This document shows, piece after piece, positions 45,191-56,000 of a stretch of DNA of 64,000 nucleotides (its first letter is position 1; each line of letters begins with the position of its first letter). This stretch comes from Heterohyrax brucei (taxonomy: Eukaryota; Chordata; Mammalia; Hyracoidea; Procaviidae). Position numbers and translations under genes: made by a program. The notes beneath the pieces were generated by a model, which worked only from the letters and a program-made list of their open reading frames with translations, made no database searches and had not been told where the DNA came from. The stretch lies in contig CM053142.1 in the NCBI GenBank assembly GCA_028571685.1, forward strand, positions 128,332,796-128,396,795, written 5' to 3'.

Positions 45191-45247
45191 TATAAAAAAA
45201 TTCTTCAAATTGCCGTTTCTATTCATTCCAGCATCTCTCCTTTGATT

Positions 45248-45645
45248 TTCCCTTGTTGTCGGTCACCCTGGTTAGGTTCTGAGTCATGGCAACCTTCTGT
45301 ACAATGAAATGAAACCTTGCCCTGTCCTGATCATCGTCACAATGTTTTGTGGGCTCCAGTCCAATGTCGCAGCCACTGTGTAGTTTGAGTGCCTTCGAAT
45401 CTAAGGCGCTTATCTTCCAGGACTATATTGATGTTCTATAAGGTCTTCATTGGCTGATTTTTGTAAGTAGATTGCCACACCTGTCTTTCTAGTCTGTCTT
45501 AGTCTGGAAGCTCTGCTGAAACCTGTGGGTGACCTTGCTAGCATTTGAAATATTGGCAGCATAATAAGTCACCACCGTACAACAAACTGACAAATGGTGA
45601 ATTTTCCCTTGAATTACTCCAGTATAGCTTTCACCTTCACCAGTC
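45248..45645 (-). mobile_element. RTE-derived non-autonomous element (5' UTR joined to tail)
   Basis: The left part (45250-45390) is the RTE 3' tail in reverse (GGTTCTGAGTCATGGCAACC...AAACCTTGCCCTGTCCTG). The right part from about 45395 (GAGTGCCTTCGAATCTAAGG, TCTTAGTCTGGAAGCTCTGC, GCATTTGAAATATTGGCAGC) is the RTE 5' region. No coding part lies between them. Confidence 0.7.
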
Positions 45646-45760
45646 CACTGAGATTCCTCTCGTCTGAGGTCAACGTGACTAATTCCAGTGGTCAGTTCTC
45701 AGTCTTCACCTTATTTGACATGCTGAAGAACTTTTATTTTAAATTCCAGAACATGAAGCC

Positions 45761-46202
45761 TGTCGTGGATTGAATTGAGTCCCCCCAAAAATACATGTGT
45801 TGATTTGGTTTGGAGTTCCAGTATGGTGCCCTTCCTTCCATGTGTTGTGAATCCTGCCTCTGTGATATTGATGATGGAGAATGGTTTACAGTTGTGCTAG
45901 TGAGGCAGGACCCAAGCTTGTGGACTAGAAGGGAGAGAAGTGAGCTGAGGAAGCTGGGAACCTCATACCACCGAGAGAGAAGCACCGGGAGCAGAGCACG
46001 TCCTTTGGGCCCGAGGTTCCTGTGCCGAGATGCTCTCACTGGATGTGAACTCAGCGTACTGGACTGTGATGATTTCTTATTCTGAATAGACTTGTATCTT
46101 GTTAATGGATTTGTGGCTTACTGGACTGTGACAATAAAAGCTCCTCATGAAACCTTCCACTTGTGGTAATTTTCTTTAGAGCAGTACCCGGTGACTAGGA
46201 CA
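45761..46202 (+). mobile_element. MaLR-like solo LTR, 442 bp
   Basis: Starts TGTCGTGGATTGAATTGAGT and ends CCGGTGACTAGGACA. The body contains ACCACCGAGAGAGAAGCACC and TCCTTTGGGCCCGAGGTTCC. Confidence 0.82.
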
Positions 46203-46262
46203 AAGATCCTATTTTTTTTCTCCGTATAGGTTCCTCTTTGGCTCTCTTGCCTCTTAAGTGCT

Positions 46263-46926
46263 TATCATAGGTTGACTTTTGTACCCCCAAATTAGGTATA
46301 TCAATTTAGTGAGTCCATGATTTCCAGTACTATTTGATTGATCACTATTTTGCCATCTGATGTGATTTTCTTGTGCACTGTGAGTCTGTCTCTGTGATGT
46401 TGATGGAAACCCTGGTGGCGTGGTGGTTAAGAGTTTGGCTGCTAATCAAAAGGTCAGTAGTTCAAACCCAGGAGGTGCTTCTTGGAAACCCTAGGATGCA
46501 GTTATTCTGTCCTACATAGTCACTGCCTATGAGTCAGAATTGAGTCACTGGAGGTGGATTTGTTTTTTTTGGTCTGATGTTGATGAGATGGAATTAGCGG
46601 AAGTTATGCTAAGAGGGCAGGACTGCACAAGACTGGATTGTGTCTTGAGTCAATCTCTTTTAAAGTGAGCAGAGAGACATGGGGAAGTGCTGGGAGCAGA
46701 ACTTGTCCTTTGGACCTGAGGTCCTTGTGCTGAGAAGCTCCTCCTCCAGGGGAAGATTGTTGACAAGGACCTTCCATCAGAGGTGACAGAGGGGAAAGCC
46801 TTCCCCTGGAGTTAGCAAACTGAATTTGGATTTGTAGCCTACCAGACTGTGAGAGAAGAAATTTCTCTTTGTTAAAACCATCCATTTGCAGTATTTCTGT
46901 TATAGAAGCACTAGATAACTAAGGCT
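46263..46926 (+). mobile_element. MaLR-like solo LTR interrupted by an AfroSINE
   Basis: ATAGGTTGACTTTTGTACCC near the start and CACTAGATAACTAAGGCT at the end. Shared internal phrases include GGACCTGAGGTCCTTGTGCT and AAGCTCCTCCTCCAGGGGAA. It lies about 60 bp after a sister LTR in the same orientation. Confidence 0.8.
46408..46574 (+). mobile_element. AfroSINE, short form, nested in an LTR
   Basis: GAAACCCTGGTGGCGTGGTG to TGGAGGTGGATTTGTTTTTT. TGATGTTGATG occurs just before it and again just after it, a likely target-site duplication. Confidence 0.92.
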
Positions 46927-46934
46927 TTAATCCA

Positions 46935-47875
46935 CAGACCTTTTCTGCTTATCTACTACACTCATGACCTTGTAAATTCTACATGCTATATGCTAGTAAC
47001 TCCCAAATTCTAGCTTGGGTTTCTTTCTTGACGTCCCTTCTCATTCTCCTTGTGGCAACGCCATCATTCCGTTTGTTCAGGACAAAATACTAGAGTCATC
47101 TTTGACTTCTTGCTTTCTTTCACAAACCACATCCTGTCTGTTACAAGGGCTTTTGGCTTTATCTTCGAACGTATCTCATAATTTGACCACTTCTTTCTAC
47201 CACCACCGCTAACACAGCCATTCTGTTTCAAACCACTAGCAGACCCCACCCGGATTATTTCAATAGTCTCTCAACCGGAGTCCGTGCTACTGACCTTGTC
47301 CTTGTGGAGTCTATTTTCAACACAGCAGCCAGTGAGCCTGTTAGCCATTAAACTGTATTTTACCATTTTCCTACTCAGAACCGTCCAACAGCACCCCATC
47401 TCACTCAGAGTAAACACCATGGCCCTACGTGGCATTTCTCACTGTGTTTTCCCTCTTATTCTGTCAACTCCGGCCACATGGGTCCACTTGTTCCTTAAAT
47501 ATAACAAGGAAGAGTCTTCCCTCAGGTAACCTTCAGTCTTGCATCTTCACCTTCTTCGTGTTATTTAACTATTACCTACACTGACCCGTCTTTTAGAATG
47601 GTACGCCGACATCTTAAGAGCATTTTCTACCTTGTTTTTCTCTATAACATTTATCACCTGTTATGTACTCCATGAGTTGGATCCGACTCTACGGCACTTG
47701 GCGACTTGGCCGATGTACTTCATATTTATATATATTTGTGTTTATTGCCCATCTATCCCACCAGGAAATAAGCTTCACGAGAGCAAGAATTTTTGTCTGC
47801 CTTGTAACCTGCTGGCATTAAAACTGTAACTAGCACAAAGCAGGCTTTCAGTAAATATTTGCTGAATGAATGAAC
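46935..47875 (+). mobile_element. LINE L2, 3' part
   Basis: AGAGTCATCTTTGACTTCTT, TCACTCAGAGTAAACACCAT, CTCCGGCCACATGGGTCC and the 3' end TAGCACAAAGCAGGCTTTCA...AATATTTGCTGAATGAATGA are typical L2 phrases in order. Frames are broken. A 39-bp foreign unit sits at 47674-47712. Confidence 0.8.
47674..47712 (+). repeat. 39-bp AfroSINE-tail-like insertion with target duplication (copy 3 of 3)
   Basis: GAGTTGGATCCGACTCTACG begins the unit, which has two TTGGC motifs at its end. It is flanked by ATGTACTCCAT (47663-47673) and ATGTACTTCAT (47713-47723), an 11-bp direct repeat with one change. It interrupts L2 sequence. No SINE body or poly-A is present. Confidence 0.78.
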
Positions 47876-48062
47876 AGACATTTATTAAGCATCTAAAATT
47901 TGGGGGGCAGAATCTTAGACAAAGCATTGCGGTAGATACAACATGGCAGTTCCTGATCTTTAGGTGTTTCTAATGTAATGTAGGCAACAGGTTTTTATAC
48001 AGATGTTCTAAAGAAGTTTATCAAGAACACAAACTGTGAGGAAATAGTAGGGATTACAACCT

Positions 48063-48228
48063 GGGTGTGCTAACACAGTGGTTAAGAGCTCAGCTGTTAA
48101 CCAAAAGGTCAGCAGTTCAAATCAACCACTAGTTTCTTGGAAATCCTATGGAACAGTCCTACTCTGTCCTGTAGGGTCGCTGTAATTTGAAATTGGCTCA
48201 ACAGTACCAGGCTTGATTTTTTTTAACA
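48063..48228 (+). mobile_element. AfroSINE, short form
   Basis: GCTAACACAGTGGTTAAGAG to CAGTACCAGGCTTGATTTTT. Confidence 0.9.
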
Positions 48229-48330
48229 TAGAATTACGCAGCTTTTGAGATGTAGACTGAAATCCTGTGCTAAGGAGTGAACTATTAACTACATTCTCTC
48301 CCAGGGATAGTTATGTCAGGCCCTTATCTG

Positions 48331-48490
48331 AACTGGAAACCCTGGAGGCATAGCAGTTAAGTGCTGTGTATGCTAACAAAAAGATTGGCAATTCAAATGT
48401 CAGATGCTTCTTGGAAACTCTGTGGAGGGTCTCTACTCTGTCTTACAGGGTTGCTCTGAGTTGGAATCAACTTGATGGCAGTGGGGTTCT
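48331..48490 (+). mobile_element. AfroSINE, short form
   Basis: GAAACCCTGGAGGCATAGCA to AATCAACTTGATGGCAGTGG. Confidence 0.92.
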
Positions 48491-48519
48491 GAGGGTGTAC
48501 CTGGATCTAGGAATGAAAC

Positions 48520-48678
48520 CACAAACCCTGGTGACATAGTGGTTAAGTGTTACACCTGCAAACTAGAAGGTCAGCAGTTTGAATCTGCCAGGTGGAGCAG
48601 TTCTGCTCTGCCCTATAGGTTCACTATGAGTCAGAATCGATTTGATGGTGCACTGGTTTGGGTTTTGCTTTAGGAACA
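48520..48678 (+). mobile_element. AfroSINE, short form
   Basis: AAACCCTGGTGACATAGTGG to CACTGGTTTGGGTTTTGCTT. Third same-strand copy within 620 bp. Confidence 0.92.
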
Positions 48679-48817
48679 AAAGCAAGTCAGATGGAGGAGG
48701 AACACCTAAAAAAACAGACACAGTCTTACCTGGTTGTAGAGTATGAATTCTACGTAAGTGTGGGGTGAAAAATACAGCTAGGCTTACATACCAGTATGTG
48801 AAATGTTTGTAAAATTT

Positions 48818-48908
48818 AACTGCTGCTATTGTTATTTGGTGTCACCGAACTGATTCCAACTCCCAAAGACACCCTGTGACAGAGGAGAACTGCCCCACAG
48901 AGTTTTCT
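48818..48908 (-). mobile_element. AfroSINE 3' fragment with RTE-type tail
   Basis: TGCTGCTATTGTTATTTGGT is the reverse of an AAC-rich tail. ACTGATTCCAACTCCCAAAG and AGAACTGCCCCACAGAGTTT follow. Confidence 0.75.
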
Positions 48909-49205
48909 TGGAAGAAATGCAGCTCGAATATTCCTTAAAAGCCAGCTGAGTGAGACTTCGTCTCACTTACTTTGAACATATTGTTAGCAGGGCTCAGTTG
49001 CTGCAGAAGGACATCATGCTTGGTAAAGTAGAGGGTGAGTGCAAAAGAGGAAGACTTTCAAGGAGAAGGGTTGACACAGTGGTTGCAACCATGGGCTCTC
49101 ACATAGCAAAGACCGTGAGAATGGTGCAGGATGGGGCAGTGTTTCATTCTGTTATACGTAGCGATGAGCTGGAAGTGACTCAGTGGCACCTAACAATAAA
49201 CAACA
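48909..49205 (+). mobile_element. RTE LINE 3' terminus
   Basis: The plus-strand frame reads LTYFEHIVSRAQLLQKDIML near 48956-49015. The tail is CAGTGGCACCTAACAATAAA. Confidence 0.9.
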
Positions 49206-49212
49206 AATCTTT

Positions 49213-49368
49213 ACCAAAGGAGCCTGGGAGGTGCAGTGGTTAAGCACTTGCCTGTTAACTGAAAGATCAGTGGTTGAGCCCACCAGGGACAAAGGGAGAA
49301 AGATGTGGCAGTCAGCTTCCAGAAAGATTACAGCCTTGGAAATGCTATACAGGGCAGTACTTTTGACT
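49213..49368 (+). mobile_element. AfroSINE, long form, 3' truncated
   Basis: AGGAGCCTGGGAGGTGCAGT; middle block AAGATGTGGCAGTCAGCTTC; stops near GGCAGTACTTTTGAC. Confidence 0.88.
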
Positions 49369-49955
49369 AACAATCAAATGCTTAATATAAACAGCAGAGC
49401 TAACTTACTCTTTAGAGTTTTGTTTTATTTATTTATGTATGTGTTTTTGCAGCTAAAAATGCTCATCAATCTTAAACATCCTTTTTTAAAAAAAATTAAT
49501 TTCTTTGCATATTTTGTAGAAGGAAAAATAAAGGCTATCTTATCTTTCCTTTTCCTATTATGTTTCTTAAAACAAACTTGACAAGAATGCAACCTTATGT
49601 TTTTAGGGGTTTTGGCATGTGGCTATATGCAAATATAGACTCCAAATAGGGTTTTGTGACATTGGTCTGAAATACCCGTTGAGACACACATTTGCATACA
49701 GAACTGTGGTCTCTACAACAGAAATCCCCAGTGGTTAGCATTACCTAGACAGGCCTGTATTCTCAAAACATCCTCTGTGAGTCACTGAGTGCTGAGCAAA
49801 GGTTAAACAATCAGCTGTTTTCAAATAAACTGATTTCTGAACTTCTCAAATGGACTTTTCTGGCTTATATTACGCCAAGTTGTCTTTGACCGAGAAAATA
49901 TTTGCCTTCAAAGAGTGTTTTTTAACAATGCTTAACTAAGGCATTTTTTCTCTTT
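49369..49955 (+). other. IRAK3 intron 1, no clear element
   Basis: AT-rich; T- and A-runs near 49484-49495. No repeat was recognised. Confidence 0.5.
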
Positions 49956-50112
49956 TTTCCCTAACTGTGATTGAGTAAAAGTATACAATCCAAATTCAAT
50001 TTGCATGCCCACCTCTCTGCTCAGTGACAGCACACTCCTGCTTTCTGTTCTATACATGTCATAACCACTTAACAATCTCCTGTCCCCTCCTCTCTACCTT
50101 CTCCACTCCTCT
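49956..50112 (-). mobile_element. L1 3' tip
   Basis: ACTGTGATTGAGTAAAAGTA, CAATTTGCATGCCCACCT and AGTGACAGCACACTCCTG match the L1 3' UTR at 38280-38420. Confidence 0.8.
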
Positions 50113-51232
50113 TTGGTATATTTTTCTTAATTTGCCTTTGTATTTTATAATGCTCTTAAGCTAACAGCACAGTCATTTAGAACTTCCTCATAAATTTTAT
50201 TTGTTATGTACTGAGAATAAACAAAGGCCTATGTTTTAGAAGGAAACAGGTAAGGGAGGATGGAAGAACCTATGAATATCAAGGAATTAATTAATATGTC
50301 AAGGGGTTGCATTCCTGGAGCATCAGATTGAAGCAATTGTCTTACAGAATTTGAATACATGGATTATACACTTTATGGACGCTAATAATACTGTTTAGCG
50401 CTGCTTCAGTACAGAATGCATTGTCATTAGAGAAGAGCTGTTAAGGTTGCACAGTGAAACTCCGGTTTGAGAAGGACGCAACAAATTTCATTTGCAGTCT
50501 TTGAAACAATCCATGCATCCATTTTAATGGACCTCTGAGTTGTTTTCACACTGTGAATTCGTAGGACTAGAAAACTGCTGTTGCTGAATCTAGCTTTCTT
50601 TGGACTTGGTACAAATTCAGAACTAAGATTTCTGAGAAAGTGATGCAAAGATGGAAGCATCAGTATGAGAGAGCTGAAAAGCCCAGCTCAGTTGGCATTG
50701 GGTCATCTACCCTCCAGGTGAATCTCAGACACGCTCTCAAGGGAGAGCCTCTTACGTTAGCAGTTTCTCAGCCAAGTCAAGGGTAGGAGAACACAGAGCC
50801 ATGGCCTGTTTCCTTTGAAAAGGAAAAAAAACAGAAATTAAAAAAAAAAAAAGTGAAATGGGTGATGGGACGATATGAGGAAGCTGACAACCCCTGGATT
50901 TGCTTAATAGTTATGAATTGTTCCTTTTCTACTGCGAGAACTGTTGTAAGCTATAAAATGATTTTGCCTTTTTATGTGCAAATACTGTATAAAAGACAGC
51001 TACTAGTGCCACCAGATGGGTTTCTAAAAAATAAGCTTCTTTCTTTGCACTGCTTTCTCAGTAATCTTAGATGGGTCCCATGGCTTCCAGAATGAAGTTT
51101 AATTTCTTATGCTTATACCCAAGACCCAACAGAATCTGCCCCCACTTGCGTCTTTGTGGTTTCTGGAACAGCTCCCAGTGTGGCAGGCCTTTTCTATTCC
51201 CATCAGTCTATTTAAATCTTGCCTTTTCCACG
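50113..51232 (+). other. IRAK3 intron 1, no clear element
   Basis: About 1.1 kb of unique-looking sequence with an A-run at about 50839-50851. Confidence 0.5.
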
Positions 51233-51235
51233 CAG

Positions 51236-51405
51236 AAACCCTGGTGGCTTAATGGTTAGGTGCTACATCTACTAACCGAAAGGTTTGTAGTACTAATCTA
51301 CCAGACAAGGCCCTCCTTGGAAACTCTATGGGGTAGTTCTACCCTGTCCTGTAGGGTTGCTATGAGTTGGAATCGACTTGTTGGCTACGAGTTTCGTTTT
51401 GGGTT
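51236..51405 (+). mobile_element. AfroSINE, short form
   Basis: GAAACCCTGGTGGCTTAATG to TTGGCTACGAGTTTCGTTTT. Confidence 0.92.
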
Positions 51406-51627
51406 TCTACTCCACCCACCCGTGGTGCTGAGCAACCTGATGTCCAGTCACCTTCACATTCTTTCCCTCACTTTGCTGAAACGCGATAGACTTCCCTCCC
51501 TGGAATGTTACTTTTAAGATAAGAAACTATTTAGAAACTTGTGATGTTTTATGAAGTCACCTCAACTGCAGTCCACATAAGAACAGCTGAATTTAGTCTA
51601 TGTTTCGTGTGGATTCCATCAAAGGAC

Positions 51628-51818
51628 TACAGTCCCTGGGAGGGGCAACTGGTAAGCACGGGACAGCTAACCGAAAGAAGGGTGGTTCAAACCCTCCCTG
51701 AGGTGCCTGGGAAGAAAGGCCTGCTGATCTGCCTCTGCAGTGTTACAGCCCTGAAAACTCTGTGGAGTGCGTTTCTCTTACGCAGCACATGGGGTCACTA
51801 AATAAGGCAGCACTGACT
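51628..51818 (+). mobile_element. AfroSINE, long form, diverged
   Basis: ACTGGTAAGCACGGGACAGC; middle block GGCCTGCTGATCTGCCTCTG; GTTACAGCCCTGAAAACTCT; GGGGTCACTAAATAAGGCAG. Confidence 0.75.
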
Positions 51819-51822
51819 AACT

Positions 51823-51968
51823 CATTGCCAAAAAGTTGATTCTGACTCATAGTGACCCTGTAGGACAGAGTGCAGCTGCCCCATAGGGCTTCCAGGGAAT
51901 GACCTGTAGAACTCCCAACCTGTTGGGTAGCAGCCAAACTATTAATCACTGTGCCACCAGGGCTCCCA
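51823..51968 (-). mobile_element. AfroSINE, short form
   Basis: AAAGTTGATTCTGACTCATA to ATCACTGTGCCACCAGGGCT. Confidence 0.92.
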
Positions 51969-52505
51969 ATGACTTTATAGCAGCAGCCGACCCCTGCACC
52001 ACCCTCCACTAAAGATATTTCCTAAAGAGAAGTTTGAGATTGCTCCTTAAGGCTGTGGCTTGCCTGGATCGCACTGCAGGTGCGGGTAGAGCTCCCACTA
52101 AACCCAGGTATGTTCAGATACACCCAGAGGCCTACAGCAATGCTCTGCTTTGACTGGTGGCTTTTCTACTTAGAAGATGGTCTAGTTTCTGGGACTGTGT
52201 TCATTCTTCTGTGGAATTTTCAAACTTAAACTCAAGTGATCCATCCCCACCCCTAGGATGGCAAACCCTATCCAATGTTTCATTAAATATAACCCTCTCT
52301 CTAGAAACACTCATGGTTTTAGACTTGGTGTTATACTTGCATTCTATCTCCCTCCTTAGCCTTAAAATATACATTAAAATTTGGAAATTATACAGAAAGG
52401 CAGTACAGTTTATTTTTTTTTTTACTTGAAGAACTCTGTGAACCCTTGGTGCTGTAAATCTCATATACATTCAGGACATCTTTACGATACTTATAAAACC
52501 ATAAA

Positions 52506-52672
52506 AACCATATAAATCCCACTGCCCTTGAGTTGATCACAACTCGTAGCAACCCTACAGACAGAGTAAAATGGCCCCATAGAGTTCCCGATTAACACTT
52601 GGCAGGTTTGAACTGCCAACCTTTTGGTTAGTAGCTGTAGTACCGTACCATACGCCACCAGGGTTTCTGTCC
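52506..52672 (-). mobile_element. AfroSINE, short form
   Basis: CTTGAGTTGATCACAACTCG to CATACGCCACCAGGGTTTCT. Confidence 0.92.
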
Positions 52673-53084
52673 CACAACTCAAATAAGTCATATATAGTGT
52701 TTTTGAGCAACTAAAGGCCAGGTGTACTACAAATGAATAACCACACTGAAGGTGGTAAGGAAGAAAAGAGTTAACCAAGGTAACTACAGAAAGTATTAAC
52801 TGAATACTGTATGACTAAGGGCAAAAAGGAATCATGTATACATAAATGCTCTAAGTTAGTTAGTGAATGTGTTTCTCACAAGGTAAGTCTGAAACTACTT
52901 GTGCAGTTCAGCTGGGCAATCAAACACTGCAGGCAGTGAGGGCAGATTTTTCTCATTATTGAGAAGAAAATTATAAAGGGGAAGAGCTGCAGTATAAAGT
53001 AACAGTATAAACTCATTTTATTTTACTTTTTATGATATCGCATGTGAAATGTTACAGTTCAAGGTAATTTCTCATACAAAATTT

Positions 53085-56000
53085 TTTTTTAATTTTAATT
53101 TTTTTATTATGACTGAGTGAAAATGTACATTCCCGTATAAATTTACATGCCCACCTGTATGCAACTTCCACTGCTCTCCCTGCCCGGTGACAGCACACTA
53201 TTCCTCTCTGCTCCATACACGTCTCATCCTCCCAACAGTCTCCTTTCTGCTCCTCTCTACCTACTCTCGTTCCTCCAGCCAGAGGTCAGCAGGGTGATAT
53301 CCTATAGATGCATAAAACCATAAAGTGTATCAAATATATGGTCACTCTGCATCACCAAGTCCAATCCAGTCATGTCTGAAGAGTGGACCTTCATTATGAT
53401 TTATGGGCAAGGGCAGCATCAGAGCCAGCGGCCATGCTCCCAGGGGAACCCCCAAACTGCTGGACCATCAATTGCGGTCTTTTAGTGGAGATCATAAAAA
53501 GTAAAAGCGGTATCATAAAAAGTAAAATAAAATGCACCCCTTTTTATTCCTGTGTTGCCAGTGAGACTCAACTTAGTGAGCGCCATCGCGGCTATCACTG
53601 GTGGTGGCCGGGCATCATCCGGTTCCTCTGGTCCCAAGTCGATGTAGGCACCCACTCATGTGGATCTCTCTATCTTGTGGGTTGTCTTCACCCCATGTCA
53701 TTTTGGTTCTCGGTGATCATCCGTTCCTGCTACATTGGGACCATTTGCTGTGCCCTCGGATGGCAGCTTGGAAGCTTTTAAGACCCCAGATGCCACTCAC
53801 CAATGTGAGGTGCAGAGAGCCCTCTTAACAAAATGCTAGTTGTGCCAGTTGGCCTCGATTTTGCATAAGAGCATGGTCTCCCGCCCCCTGCCCCAGCTAC
53901 TCTATCCTTGCAATATTGGGTTAAGATGGAAGGAGTATTCAAGTTATGGTGAAGTCCACTTAATGTTGTTCTTGTTTCTAATGTGTGCTATCACTGATTT
54001 TACCCAACCAGATGTCTAGCAACTATCTAATCTAAACCCTTCCTCCCTCACCCTCCCTCCCTCCCCTCCCTTGCAGCCATCAAAGAGTCTTTTCTTCTAT
54101 ATATAAGTCTGTTTCTGAGATCTTATCGTAGGGGTCTCATAAAATATTTGTCTTTTTGTTGCTGAGTACTTTCACTCAACATAATGTCTTCCAGTTGAAA
54201 CCAGGTCATGAGATGTTTCCTGGAATCCTCATTATTCTTTCTCATTGTGTAGTGGTCCATTGAGTATATATACCATAGTTTAGCTATCCAGTCCTCTGTT
54301 GTTGGGCATCTGGGTTGATTCCATCCCATTGCTATCGTGGACTGTGCTGCGATAAACATTCTTGTGCATGTGTCTGTTGGTGTGAAAGGCCTTGATTCTG
54401 TAGGATATATTCCAAGTAGTGGAATTACTGGGTCAAATGATATACCTATATCCATTTTTTTAAGGAAGTGCCAGATTGCTTTCCAAAGAGGCTGGACCAT
54501 TTTGCAAGCCCACCAATAGTGTAGGAGAGTTCCACTTTCTCCACAGCCTCTCCAGCATTTGTTGTTTTGTGTTTTTTGGATCATGACCAACCTTTCTGGG
54601 GTGAGATGGTATCTCATTGTAGTCTTGATTTGAATGTCTTTAATAACTAAAGATCGTGAACATGACCGCATGTGGTTTTTGGCTACCTGGGTCTCCTCTT
54701 TAGAGAAATGTCTGTCCATCTCCTTTGCCCATCTCTTAATTGGATGATTTATCTTCTTCTTATTGATATTTTGTAGTATCTTATAGATTATGGAGATCAG
54801 GCATCGGTCTGACTTAGAGTTGCTGAATATTTTTTCCCATTCTGTAGGTGGCCTTTTAATTCTGTTAGTAAAGTCTTTGGATGAGCCAAAGTGTTTGATT
54901 CTTAATAGTTTCCATTTACCTGTTTTCTCTTCTGTTGACTGGTTTGTTTGACATATTTTGAAGTCTGTCTACATTGTGTATTAAAACTTACATTGTTGTT
55001 CCTACCTTTTCTTGGATGTGCTTTATCATTTTAGGTTTGATATTTAGGTCTTTTATCCAGTTGGAGTTGTATAAGGTTTAAGATATGGATCTTGCTTCAA
55101 TTTATTGCAGATGGATATCCAATTTTACCAGCACCATTTTTTGAAGATACTGTTTTTACCCCAGTTTAATGTCTTAGGGCCTTTGTCAAATATTACCTGT
55201 TCATAGGCAGATGGTGGCATCTCTGGGGTCTCAGTTCTGTTCCATGATCAATCTTTCTGTTCTTGTACCAGTACCAGGCTGTACACAGTGCCACCACTGT
55301 GGCAGTGTAGTATGTTCTAAGGTCACGTAATGAGAGGCCTTCCAGTGTGTTCTTCTTTAGTAGTACCTTACTTATCCGGGGCTTCTTCCCTTTCCAGACA
55401 AATTTGATGATTTATTTCTCCATCTCATTAAAAAATGATGCTGGAACTTGTATTGGGATTGCATTATATAAGTAGATTGCTTTGGGTAAAATAGATGTTT
55501 TCACAATGTTAAGTCTTCCTATCCATGAGCAGGGTAGGTTTTTCCATTTATCTAAGTCTCTCTTAGTTTCTTGTAGTAAGGGCTTGTACTTCTCTTTGTA
55601 AAGTTCTGTTATTTCTCTAGTTAGATTAACTCCTAGGTACTTTTTCTTCTTGGGGGCTATAGTAAATGATATTGATTTGATGATTTCTTCATTAACAGTC
55701 TCGTTGTTGGTATAAAGGAATCCTACTGATTTACTTATGTTTATCTTGTATCCTGAAACTTTGCTGAAGTCTTCTATCAGTTTGAGTAGTTTACTTATAG
55801 ATTATTTGGGATTCTCTGCATATACAATCACATCATCTGCAAACAGGGAGATTTTGACTTCTTTGCTGATGCAGATACCCTTTATTTCTTGGTCTTGTCT
55901 AATTGCTCTGGCTAGAACTTCTAGTACAATGTTGAATAGGAGAGATGAGAGTGGGCATCCTTGTCTAGTTCCTGTTCTCAAGTGAAAGTCTTTCAGTCTC

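Noticed and set aside
48063-48678. Regularly spaced repeats as a CRISPR-like array
   Set aside because: They are three separate AfroSINE copies of unequal divergence in a mammalian intron; no short direct repeats with equal spacers exist.
54123-54719. 198-residue open frame on the minus strand as a gene
   Set aside because: It is the C-terminal part of L1 ORF2 inside a truncated L1, not a host gene.
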